Below are positions 44,543 through 52,863 of a DNA stretch of 62,505 bases, one piece after another (the stretch's first letter is position 1; every line of letters begins with the position of its first letter). Origin of the DNA: Streptosporangium nondiastaticum (GTDB lineage Bacteria > Actinomycetota > Actinomycetes > Streptomycetales > Streptomycetaceae); assembly GCF_003011965.1 (NCBI RefSeq), contig NZ_PXWG01000030.1:1-62505 (forward strand), given 5' to 3'. The notes under the pieces are model-generated. The model had not been told where the DNA came from, ran no database searches, and was given only the letters and a program-made list of their open reading frames with translations. The position numbers and the translations under genes were made by a program.

Positions 44543-47257
44543 ATGTCAGGGCATCAGCGTGAACAGAACGCATCCGCCGCCCTGTTCGAGCGGAAGCTCG
44601 AGCTGCAAGCCGCTGAGGAAGCGCTGCAAAGGCTGTGCGGGACCGAGACCGAAGGGCGGCCCCGGCTCGGCGGCCTGCTGCTCTACAACGGCGAAGCGGG
44701 CCTGGGGAAAACGGCGTTGCTCGCCGAGACCCGCAGGATGGCCATGCAGGACCGCAAGTGCACCGTCCTCTTCGCGCGCGGCAGCGAGTCCACGCAGGCC
44801 GTCCCCTTCCACGTCGTCCGCCAGCTGTTCCAGCCGGCGCTGGCGCCGCTCTCCGAGGACGAGCGCAAGCAGCTGCTCGCCGGCTGGTACGAGATCGCGG
44901 GCCCGGCGCTGGGCATCGTCCCGCCGATCGGTCCGCAGGACCCGCAGGGCGTCCGCGACGGCATCGACTGGCTCGTGAGCCAACTCGCCTCCCGCCCGGA
45001 GCCCCTGGTGGTGCTGATCGACGACGCGCACTGGGCCGACGCCGAGTCCCTCACCTGGCTCGGGTACTTCGCCAACCGGCTGCGCGAGGCGCCCCTGCTC
45101 GTGGTCATCTCCTACCGTCCCGAGGAACTGGACGACGCCGCGCCGGTCTTCCGCGACCTGGTCGTCGCGCGCGGCAACCGTCCCGTGGAGCTGCGCCCCC
45201 TGACGCCGGAAGCGGTCAACAGGCTGGTGCGCGACGCCTTTCCGGACCAGGCCGACGCGCCCTTCTGCCGCGAGGTCTGGGCCGTCACCGGCGGAAACCC
45301 CTACGAGACCGTCGAGTTGATCGCCAAGGCGAAGGAGCGGGGCCTCAAGCCGCTGGAGGAGTCGGCACCCCTCCTGCGCGACCTCGGCGCCGCCTCCCGC
45401 GGCACCGGACTGGTGGCCCGCCTGGAGCGGCTCGGCACCGCCGTCACCCGCTTCGCCTGGGCGGCGGCCGTCCTCGGCACGGAGATCCAGCCGTCCCTGG
45501 CCGCCAACCTCGCGGGCATGGGCCCGGCCCAGGCCGCCGAGTGCGCGGACAAGCTGCGGTACGCCCGTATCCTCGTCGGCGCCATCGACCTCGAGTTCGT
45601 CCACCCGCTGATCGCGACCGCCATCTACGCCTCGATCCCGCCCGCCACCCGCACCGCCATGCACGGGCAGGCGGCCTGGTCCGTCACCGAGGCGGGCCAG
45701 GGCGCCGCCGCGGCCTCGCGCCACCTGCTGGAGGTCCACCCCGACCACGACTCCGAGCTGGTGGAGCAGCTGCGCGTCGCCGCCCGCGAGCACCTGGCGG
45801 TCGGCGCGCCCGACGCGGCCCGCCGCTGTCTGGAGCGCGCCCTGCAGGAGCCGCCGCCCGAGGAGGAGCGGGCCGCGGTCCTCTACGAGCTGGGCTGCTC
45901 CGCGCTGCTCACCTTGCCGCCGACCACCGTCAACCACCTCAGGTCGGCGCTCTCCCTGCCGCACCTCACCGAGGAGCTGCGGGTCGACGCCACCTACCGG
46001 CTCTCCCAGGCCTACGCCCACAACAGCCAGCTGCGGGAGGCCGCCGCGGTCGTCAAGGAGCAGGCCGAGCGCACCCCGCCCGGCCCCGGGCGGATGCGCC
46101 TGCAGGCCGCGCACTACCTGTGGCAGGGCATCCAGGTGGAGGAGCAGGACTCGCTGGCCCGTTCGCGCCGCATCGCGGAGCTCACTGAGCGCCTCCCCGG
46201 CCGGGACAACACGGAGCGGACGCTGCTCGCGCTGCGCGGCTTCGACGGCATGATCCGCGGTGAGGACGCCGTGCAGGTGGTCGAGTTCATGGGGCGCGCC
46301 CTTGTGGACGGCCGCCTCGCCGAGGGCATGGGCTGGACCAACACCGAGTGGGGCTTCGAGGTCCCGAGCATCATCGGCATCACCTTCGCCTACACCGACC
46401 GGCTCGACCAGGCCGAGGAGCTCTTCAAGGAGGCCGTGACGGCCTTCGAGATCTCCGGCTGGAGCGGTGGGCACCTCGCCTTCGCGCACGACTTCCTCGG
46501 CCTGGTCTTCCGCCGCCGCGGCGAGCTGGACGAGGCCGAGGCGATGCTGCGCGAGGGGCTGCGGCTGGGCAAGCGCCTCGGCCCCGGGCTGCCGATCCAC
46601 TGGGACGGCGCGTGCCTGCTGATCGACACCCTGCTGGCCCGCGGCCGGGTCGACGAGGCCCAGGCCTTCGCCGAGGAGAACGGTTTCCGGCCGCCGTACA
46701 CGCCCGCCATCGTGCTGCCCGACGCCGCGTCCCTGGCCGGGCGGCTGCTGCTCGCCCGGGGCCGCAAGAAGGAGGCGATCGCGGAGCTGGAGGCGGCCGG
46801 GCGCAGGCTGGAGGAGCGCGGCCGGCACAACACCATCTGGGCTCCGTGGGCGCTCGACCTCGCCCTTGCCGTGGCCGACGAGGATCCGGAGCGGGCCCGT
46901 ACGCTCGCCGACAAGGCGGTCCGGCACGCGGCGGTGTTCGGCACGGACACGGCGGTCGGTGACGCCCTGCGCCGGGCGGCCCTCGTCGCCGAGCCGCACG
47001 AGGCCCTGGTGAAGCTGGAGAAGGCCGTGGTGCACCTGCGCCGCTCGCCGTGCAAGTACGAGTTCGCGGAGGCCCTGGTCGCCCACGGCGCCGCGCTGCT
47101 GGAGGCGGGGAAGCTGCCCGAGGCGGCCGAGCGGCTGCGCGAGGGCCTGGAAGTGGCCGAGCAGTGCGCGGCGGACGGGCTGGTGGAGACCGCCCGGGCC
47201 GCTCTCGCCTCGGCGGTGTGCGAGGGCGTCGGTCCGACGGGCGACGCCGTGCGGTGA
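44543..47257 (+). CDS. LAL-type ATPase with TPR region, lacking the LuxR DNA-binding domain
   Basis: A 904-residue protein resembling LAL (large ATP-binding LuxR) regulators. An AAA/STAND ATPase region has Walker A NGEAGLGKTALL (~50-61) and Walker B VVLIDDAHWAD (~153-163). An arginine-rich middle is followed by tetratricopeptide-like helical repeats (~430-890). It ends without the C-terminal LuxR helix-turn-helix, so it cannot bind DNA in the usual way and may regulate through a partner. ATG at 44543 has GGGGAG upstream. It stands alone, divergent from the conservon and convergent with ku. Confidence 0.85.
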   Translation: MSGHQREQNASAALFERKLELQAAEEALQRLCGTETEGRPRLGGLLLYNGEAGLGKTALLAETRRMAMQDRKCTVLFARGSESTQAVPFHVVRQLFQPALAPLSEDERKQLLAGWYEIAGPALGIVPPIGPQDPQGVRDGIDWLVSQLASRPEPLVVLIDDAHWADAESLTWLGYFANRLREAPLLVVISYRPEELDDAAPVFRDLVVARGNRPVELRPLTPEAVNRLVRDAFPDQADAPFCREVWAVTGGNPYETVELIAKAKERGLKPLEESAPLLRDLGAASRGTGLVARLERLGTAVTRFAWAAAVLGTEIQPSLAANLAGMGPAQAAECADKLRYARILVGAIDLEFVHPLIATAIYASIPPATRTAMHGQAAWSVTEAGQGAAAASRHLLEVHPDHDSELVEQLRVAAREHLAVGAPDAARRCLERALQEPPPEEERAAVLYELGCSALLTLPPTTVNHLRSALSLPHLTEELRVDATYRLSQAYAHNSQLREAAAVVKEQAERTPPGPGRMRLQAAHYLWQGIQVEEQDSLARSRRIAELTERLPGRDNTERTLLALRGFDGMIRGEDAVQVVEFMGRALVDGRLAEGMGWTNTEWGFEVPSIIGITFAYTDRLDQAEELFKEAVTAFEISGWSGGHLAFAHDFLGLVFRRRGELDEAEAMLREGLRLGKRLGPGLPIHWDGACLLIDTLLARGRVDEAQAFAEENGFRPPYTPAIVLPDAASLAGRLLLARGRKKEAIAELEAAGRRLEERGRHNTIWAPWALDLALAVADEDPERARTLADKAVRHAAVFGTDTAVGDALRRAALVAEPHEALVKLEKAVVHLRRSPCKYEFAEALVAHGAALLEAGKLPEAAERLREGLEVAEQCAADGLVETARAALASAVCEGVGPTGDAVR

Positions 47258-47262
47258 GCATG

Positions 47263-47292
47263 GCGGGTCCGCGCCGGCCGGCGCGGACCCGC
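47263..47292. terminator. Bidirectional terminator palindrome between the LAL-like gene and ku
   Basis: A perfect 30-bp palindrome with 15-bp arms (GCGGGTCCGCGCCGG and its complement) and no loop. It lies in the 45-base gap between two convergent genes and could stop transcription from both sides. Confidence 0.75.
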
Positions 47293-47302
47293 AGGGCCGC
47301 TT

Positions 47303-48313
47303 TCAGGAGGCCGCGCGGCGGCCGCTCTTCCTGGTCGCCGCCGTCTTCTTGGCGGTTTTGGCCGTGGTGCTCTTGGCGGTGGTCTTCCTGCCCGTGGAGG
47401 CGGTGGAGGCCGCCGTCTTCTTCTTGCCGGCCGTGCGTTTCTGCGGTGCTGCGGACTTCTTCGCGGTGCTGCGGGCCGATTTCCCTGACGCGGCCGTCTT
47501 CTTGGCGGTTCTTCCCGGTCGCTCCGCCTTTTCTCCGGGCTTTCGCGCCGCGCTGTCGATGGAGGCCTGGAGGGCGGCCATCAGGTCGATGACGTTGTCC
47601 GGTGCGGGCGCCGTCTCCTTCTTGGGGACGGGGCGGTCGGACAGATGGGCGTTGATGAGCTCGCCCAGGGCGATCTCGTACTCGTCCTCCTGCTCTTCGA
47701 GGTCGAACTCCTCGGAGAGGGTGTCCATCAGGCTCGTGGCCATCTTCAGCTCCTGCGGCCGCACCGTGACCGAGGAGGGCGGGGCCAGGTCGCCCGCGTC
47801 GCGGATCTCGTCCGGCCAGTACATGGTGTGCAGCGTGAGCAGGTCGCCGTGGACCCGCAGCAGGGCCAGGGACTCCCGGGTGCGCAGTGCGATCTTGGTG
47901 ACGGCGACGCGCTCGGTCTGCTTGAGGGTCTCGCGGAGCAGCACGTAGGGCTTGTCGGCCGCCGCGCTCTCGGGCGCCAGGTAGTAGCCGCTGGAGAGCT
48001 GCAGGGGGTCGATCCGGTCGGAGTCGACGAAGGCGAGCACGTCGATGAGCTTCTTGCTGGGCAGCGGCAGGCCGGCCAGCTCGTCCTGGGTGACGACGGC
48101 GGTGTGCCCCTCGTCGTCCTGGTAGCCCTTGGCGATGTGCTCGTAGCCGATCTCCTCGCCGCAGGCTTCGCAGACGCGCTTGAGGTGGATCCGGCCGCCG
48201 TCCTCGTCGTGGACCTGGTGCAGTCTGAGGCCGTGTTCCTGGACGGCGGCGTAGAGCCGCACCGGTACGGACACCAGTCCGAAGCCAATTGCACCTTTCC
48301 ACATGGTCCGCAT
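47303..48313 (-). CDS. ku: Non-homologous end-joining protein Ku
   Basis: A 336-residue Ku. The core (~1-255) begins MWKGAIGFGLVSVPV and forms the homodimeric ring that binds broken DNA ends and recruits LigD. Residues ~258-336 are a Lys/Ala/Thr/Ser-rich tail with AKKT-type repeats, as in many actinobacterial Ku proteins, where such tails bind DNA. ATG at 48313 has GGAGGG eight bases upstream. It is divergent from the LigD polymerase gene with only 32 bases between starts. Confidence 0.95.
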   Translation of the reverse strand: MRTMWKGAIGFGLVSVPVRLYAAVQEHGLRLHQVHDEDGGRIHLKRVCEACGEEIGYEHIAKGYQDDEGHTAVVTQDELAGLPLPSKKLIDVLAFVDSDRIDPLQLSSGYYLAPESAAADKPYVLLRETLKQTERVAVTKIALRTRESLALLRVHGDLLTLHTMYWPDEIRDAGDLAPPSSVTVRPQELKMATSLMDTLSEEFDLEEQEDEYEIALGELINAHLSDRPVPKKETAPAPDNVIDLMAALQASIDSAARKPGEKAERPGRTAKKTAASGKSARSTAKKSAAPQKRTAGKKKTAASTASTGRKTTAKSTTAKTAKKTAATRKSGRRAAS

Positions 48314-48345
48314 AGTTTTATCCCTCCACGGGGAATTCCTACCTT

Positions 48346-49251
48346 ATGTCTGTCTCCTCCGAGCGGCAGGCGGTGGAGATCGAGGGCCACCGGCTGGCCC
48401 TGACCCACCTCGACCGGGTGCTGTTCCCCGCCTCAGGCCACACCAAGGCGCAGGTGCTGCAGTACTACGCGCGGATCGCCCCGGTGATGGTGGCGCACAC
48501 GGCCGACCGGCCCGCCTCGTTCGTCCGCGCCCCGGAGGGACCCGGCGGGCAGAGCTGGATCGCCAAGAACCCGCCCGGCGGGGTGCCCGGATGGGTGCGG
48601 GTGGTGCCCGTGGAGCACCGCGAGGGCGTCACCGAGCAGATCGTGATCGACACCACGGCCGCCCTGGTCGCGCTGGCCAACCTCGGCGCGTACGAGGTGC
48701 ACGTCCCGCAGTGGACGGCGACCGCGGGCCCTGACGGCCACGACCGGCTCGTCCTGGACCTGGACCCCGGCCCCGGCACCGACCTGGTCGTCTGCTGCCG
48801 GGTCGCCCAGCGGCTGCGCCAGCTCCTCGACGACGACGGCCTCACCGCCCACGCCGTGGTCTCCGGCTCCAAGGGCCTGCACCTGTACGCGCCGGTGCAC
48901 GCGGCGACCGGGCGGGCGGCGGGCGGCTACGCCAAGGAGCTGGCGGCCCGGATGATGGGCGAGCATCCGGGGCTGGTAGTCGTCTCGATGGCCCGCGTCG
49001 AGCGCCGGGGGAAGGTGCTCATCGACTGGTCGCAGAACGCGAGCGCCAAGACCACGGCCGCCCCGTACACCGTGCGGCTGCGGGAGGGCGCCCCCGGTGT
49101 CGCCGCCCCGGTCACCTGGGACGAGGTCGCCGCGTGCCGGGACCCGGCCGACCTCGCCTTCACCCCCGAGGAGGTGCTGGACCGGGCGGAGGCGTACGGG
49201 GACCTGCTGTCGCCGCTCACCGGCGACGCCACCCGCGCGCACCTCCCGTGA
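48346..49251 (+). CDS. ligD: LigD polymerase domain protein (NHEJ primase-polymerase)
   Basis: A 301-residue stand-alone LigD-type polymerase of the archaeo-eukaryotic primase family. The catalytic aspartates D138/D140 are in LDLDPG, and the downstream SGSKGLHLYAP loop and DWSQN motif are present. It fills gaps at broken ends with nucleotides or ribonucleotides. It lacks the ligase and nuclease domains fused in mycobacterial LigD; a ligase gene lies just downstream on the other strand. Confidence 0.92.
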   Translation: MSVSSERQAVEIEGHRLALTHLDRVLFPASGHTKAQVLQYYARIAPVMVAHTADRPASFVRAPEGPGGQSWIAKNPPGGVPGWVRVVPVEHREGVTEQIVIDTTAALVALANLGAYEVHVPQWTATAGPDGHDRLVLDLDPGPGTDLVVCCRVAQRLRQLLDDDGLTAHAVVSGSKGLHLYAPVHAATGRAAGGYAKELAARMMGEHPGLVVVSMARVERRGKVLIDWSQNASAKTTAAPYTVRLREGAPGVAAPVTWDEVAACRDPADLAFTPEEVLDRAEAYGDLLSPLTGDATRAHLP

Positions 49252-49263
49252 CGCCCCCTCGCC

Positions 49264-50238
49264 TCAGCCGAGCCGGGTCAGGTCCGGCCGCAGCCGGTGC
49301 CAGACGGGGTGGCGGAGGCGGCCCGCGGCCGTCCAGCCGGAGAAGACGACCTCGGCGACCAGCCGGGGCTCCACCCAGTGCGCCCCCGGCACGTCGACGG
49401 GCCCAGGGAAGGGCGCGTCCGCGCGCGGGATCACCGACAGGTAGCGGGCGAGCTCCCGGCGTTCGCGCTCCGAGAGCCCCGATCCGACGGATCCCGCGTA
49501 GCGCAGGCCCTCCGGCTCCTCCACGCCCACGAGGACGGCCCCCGGCAGCCCGGACAGCGCGCCGCGGCCCTCCGCCCAGCCCCCGATGACCACGTCGATC
49601 GTGACGACGTGCTTGGTCTTGCGCCATTCGGGGGACCGGACGCCGGGGGTGTAGACGGACGTGAGCCGCTTCGCCACGACGCCCTCGAACCCGGCTTCGA
49701 GCGTGGCGTCCCAGGCCTGCTGGGCGTGGCCCGCCACGTACGCGGGCACCGACCAGGCCGGGCCCGCGAGGTCCAGGCCCTCCAGGACCGCCCGCCGCTC
49801 GGCGTAGGGCAGGTCCAGCAGGGACCGGCCGCCGAGGTGCATGACGTCGAAGAGCATGAGGCGCACGGGGTACTCCGCCGCGAGCCGGGCGGCACGGCGC
49901 GCGTCGGTGACGCCCATGCGGCGCTGCAGCAGACCGAAGTCCGGCCGCCCGGCGGCGTCGAGGACGACGACCTCGCCGTCGAGGACCGCGGGCCGGCCGC
50001 CCAGGTGCCCGCCCAGGGCCCGCAGTTCGGGGTAGGTGACGCCGGCGTCGTTGCCGGCCCGGGTGACCGGCCGTACGGTGCCGTCGCCCCCGACGCCCAC
50101 GACCAGCCGGATGCCGTCCCACTTGACCTCGAACGCCCAGGCCGCGTCCTCGCCCGCGGCCGGCAGCGGCCCCGGGGTCGCCAGCATCGGCCGGACGGCG
50201 GGCGGCGCGGCCGGGGCGCGCCCGGCGGTCGGGGCCAT
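49264..50238 (-). CDS. ligD: ATP-dependent DNA ligase (LigD ligase-domain type)
   Basis: A 324-residue ligase. The adenylated lysine is K39 in EVKWDGIR, followed by DGEVVVLD, FEGVVAKRL and a C-terminal OB-fold with WVEPRLVAEVVFSGWT. It would seal nicks after Ku/LigD-polymerase end joining. The stop codons of this gene and the polymerase gene face each other 12 bases apart. Upstream is the PHP gene on the same strand, so the two may be co-transcribed. Confidence 0.92.
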   Translation of the reverse strand: MAPTAGRAPAAPPAVRPMLATPGPLPAAGEDAAWAFEVKWDGIRLVVGVGGDGTVRPVTRAGNDAGVTYPELRALGGHLGGRPAVLDGEVVVLDAAGRPDFGLLQRRMGVTDARRAARLAAEYPVRLMLFDVMHLGGRSLLDLPYAERRAVLEGLDLAGPAWSVPAYVAGHAQQAWDATLEAGFEGVVAKRLTSVYTPGVRSPEWRKTKHVVTIDVVIGGWAEGRGALSGLPGAVLVGVEEPEGLRYAGSVGSGLSERERRELARYLSVIPRADAPFPGPVDVPGAHWVEPRLVAEVVFSGWTAAGRLRHPVWHRLRPDLTRLG

Positions 50239-50248
50239 CGTCCGCCGC

Positions 50249-51265
50249 CTACTTCTCGCCCCGCGCCCAGTCCAGCAGCTCGGGCGCCGTCCACGTCGTG
50301 ATGATCCGCTCGGCGGGCACCCCGCACTCCTCGGCCCGGGCGCAGCCGTGGATCTGCCAGTCGAGCTGGCCCGGGGCGTGCGCGTCGCTGTCGACGGAGA
50401 ACAGCACGCCCGCGTCGAGGGCCTGGCGGATCAGCCGGCGCGGCGGGTCCAGCCGCTCCGGCCGGCAGTTGATCTCCACGGCGGTGCCGAATCGCGCGCA
50501 CGCGGCGAAGACCATCGCCGCGTCGAACACCGACTCCGGCCGTCCCCGCCCTGCCAGGAGCCGCCCGGTGCAGTGCCCGAGCACGTCCACGAGGGGGTTG
50601 GCGACGGCCCCGACCAGCCGGCGGGTCATGGCGTCCGCGTCCATGCGCAGCTTCGAGTGGACCGACGCGACGACGACGTCGAGCTCGCCGAGCAGCCCCG
50701 GCTCCTGGTCGAGGGAGCCGTCGTCGAGGATGTCGCACTCGATGCCGCGCAGCAGCCGGAAGCCGTCGCCGAGCGCGTCGTCCACCTCGGCGACGACGCC
50801 GAGCTGGGCGCGCAGCCGCTCGGCCGTCAGACCGCGGGCGATCGTCAGCCTGGGGGAGTGGTCGGTGAGCACCGCCCACTCGTGGCCGAGGCCCTGCGCG
50901 GCGCGCGCCATGGCCGCGATCGGGCTGCCGCCGTCGGACCAGTCCGAGTGCATGTGGCAGTCGCCGCGCAGGGCCGCCCGCAGCGCCTCGCCGCCCTCGG
51001 CCAGCGGCTCCTCCGCCTCCTCGGCCAGCTTGGCCAGGTAGCCGGGCACGCGCCCGGCCAGGGCCTCGGCCACGACGGCCGCGGTCTTGGGGCCGATGCC
51101 CTTCTCGGCGGTCAGCGTGCCGGCGGCCGCCCGCCGCCGCAGCTCCTCCTCCGGCAGCCCGGCGATCACGTCGGAGGCCGTGCGGAACGCCTTCACGCGG
51201 TACGTGGGCGCGTCCGCGCGCTCCAGCAGGAAAGCGATCCGGTCCAGCGCCTGCACCGGGTCCAT
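50249..51265 (-). CDS. PolX-like PHP domain protein
   Basis: A 338-residue protein. The N-terminal ~75 residues form a helix-hairpin-helix region (AEKGIGPKTAAVVAEAL). A PHP phosphoesterase domain (~100-330) has H104 and H106 in DCHMHSDWSDG, TDHSPRL, and SDAHAPGQ near the C-terminus. This is the architecture of the C-terminal part of bacterial PolX without the nucleotidyltransferase domain. It probably processes DNA ends as a nuclease in the neighbouring end-joining set. ATG at 51265. Confidence 0.88.
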   Translation of the reverse strand: MDPVQALDRIAFLLERADAPTYRVKAFRTASDVIAGLPEEELRRRAAAGTLTAEKGIGPKTAAVVAEALAGRVPGYLAKLAEEAEEPLAEGGEALRAALRGDCHMHSDWSDGGSPIAAMARAAQGLGHEWAVLTDHSPRLTIARGLTAERLRAQLGVVAEVDDALGDGFRLLRGIECDILDDGSLDQEPGLLGELDVVVASVHSKLRMDADAMTRRLVGAVANPLVDVLGHCTGRLLAGRGRPESVFDAAMVFAACARFGTAVEINCRPERLDPPRRLIRQALDAGVLFSVDSDAHAPGQLDWQIHGCARAEECGVPAERIITTWTAPELLDWARGEK

Positions 51266-51389
51266 CGCACCACCGCCTCCTCGCCTCTCGTCCTACGGTG
51301 CGCGCTCCGCGGGAGACGCGCATGCCGCGGGGCGCACCCGCGGGTGAACCCGTGAGTAGGCGCGGGACGGGGTGGGGAGGGTCCGGGGC

Positions 51390-52853
51390 ATGAGAGCCCC
51401 TTCCTCCGCCGTTCCCGCCCCCGACGCCGCCCCCTCCTCCGCAGGCGCCTCCGGCGCCTCCCGCAGAGCGGGCCGCGTCGTGGTCCTCGGTGCGGGCATG
51501 GCCGGCCTGCTGGCCGCGGCCGCGGCGGCCCGGCACGTCGGCGAGGTCGTGATCGTGGAGCGGGACCGGCTGCCGGACGGGCTGGAGCCCCGCAAGGGCC
51601 TGCCGCAGGCGCGCCACGCGCACCTGATGATGTCGGGCGGCGCCCGGGCCGTGGAGTCCCTGCTGCCGGGCACCATCGAAGGGTGGGTGAGCGCGGGCGC
51701 CCGCCGGGTCCCGCTGGGGACCGGGCTGGTCGCGTTCGGCCCGCAGGGCTGGTACCCGCGCTGGCCCAGCACGCAGTTCCTGATGGCCTGCACCCGCGAC
51801 CTGCTGGACCTGGTCGTCCGCGAGCGCGTCCTGGCCCTGCCCGGGGTCGTGCTCCGCCAGGAGACCGACGCGCTCGCGCTGCTCGGCGACGCGCGGCGGG
51901 TCACCGGCGTGAAGGTCCGCACGGCCGGCAGCCACTCCGCCGAGGCGCTGGAGGCCGACCTGGTGATCGACGCCTCCGGGCGCGGCTCGCAGGCCGCGCG
52001 CCGCCTGAACGAACTCGGGCTGCACCCCGCCCACGAGGAGACCGTCGACACCGGCATGGTCTACGTGACCCGGATCTTCCGTGCGCCGCCGGGCAGCGAG
52101 CGCTTCCCCGTCGTCAGCGTGCAGGCCGACCCGCACGGCGCGATGCCGGGGCAGGGCGCGACGATGCTGCCCGTCGAGGGCGGCCGCTGGCTGCTCACGG
52201 CCTGCGGCACGCGCGGCGGCGAACCGTCGCGCGAGGCCGGGGAGTTCGAGCCGTTCGTCCGCAGCCTGCGCCACCCGCTGATCGCCGACCTCATCGCGGG
52301 CCTGGAGCCGCTGACCGACGTCCACCTCACCCGCAGCACCGTCAACCGCCGCCGCTACTTCGAGCGCCTGCCCGCCTGGCCCGACGGCTTCGCCGTGGTG
52401 GGGGACGCCGTCGCCACCTTCAACCCCGTCTACGGCCAGGGCATGTCCGTGGCCGCCCACTGCGCGACCGCGATCCGGGACCTGCTGGCCGAGCACGGCG
52501 TGGCGGCGCCCGGTCTGGCCCGGCGCGTCCAGCGCGCGGTCGGCCGCGCCGCGAGCAGCCCCTGGGACCTCGCCACCGGCGAGGACATCAACTACCCCGG
52601 CGCGATCGGCGAGCGCCCCCCGGCCGCGGCCCGGCTGCTGCGCGGGTACGTCCAGCGCCTGATGCGCACCGCCGTGGTCAACCCCGTCGTGCTGCGCTCG
52701 CTCTACGACGTGATGACGCTGTCCGCGCCGATGACGGCCCTGGTCAGCCCGCCCGTGGTGCTGGGGGTGCTGCGCGGGCCGGGGGCCGGCGTGCGTACGG
52801 AGCCCTCGATCACGGCAGCGGAGCTGGCCGTGTGCGGGCTGGGCCCGAGGTGA
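51390..52853 (+). CDS. FAD-dependent oxidoreductase (epoxidase/geranylgeranyl reductase-like)
   Basis: A 487-residue flavoprotein. The dinucleotide motif VLGAGMAGL lies at 33-41 with ERDRLPDG following, DASGRGSQAARRL in the middle, and FAVVGDAVATFNPVYGQGM as the FAD ribityl-binding motif. It resembles actinobacterial epoxidase/hydroxylase-like enzymes of polyketide pathways and reductases of prenyl chains; the substrate is unknown. ATG at 51390 has GGGGAGG nine bases upstream. It stands alone, ending ten bases before the stop of the convergent next gene. Confidence 0.85.
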   Translation: MRAPSSAVPAPDAAPSSAGASGASRRAGRVVVLGAGMAGLLAAAAAARHVGEVVIVERDRLPDGLEPRKGLPQARHAHLMMSGGARAVESLLPGTIEGWVSAGARRVPLGTGLVAFGPQGWYPRWPSTQFLMACTRDLLDLVVRERVLALPGVVLRQETDALALLGDARRVTGVKVRTAGSHSAEALEADLVIDASGRGSQAARRLNELGLHPAHEETVDTGMVYVTRIFRAPPGSERFPVVSVQADPHGAMPGQGATMLPVEGGRWLLTACGTRGGEPSREAGEFEPFVRSLRHPLIADLIAGLEPLTDVHLTRSTVNRRRYFERLPAWPDGFAVVGDAVATFNPVYGQGMSVAAHCATAIRDLLAEHGVAAPGLARRVQRAVGRAASSPWDLATGEDINYPGAIGERPPAAARLLRGYVQRLMRTAVVNPVVLRSLYDVMTLSAPMTALVSPPVVLGVLRGPGAGVRTEPSITAAELAVCGLGPR

Positions 52854-52863
52854 CCAGTGCGCG

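Noticed and set aside
49431..52496. Minus-strand open frame of 1021 codons
   Set aside because: It runs through the ligase, PHP and FAD oxidoreductase genes in a different frame and matches none of them.
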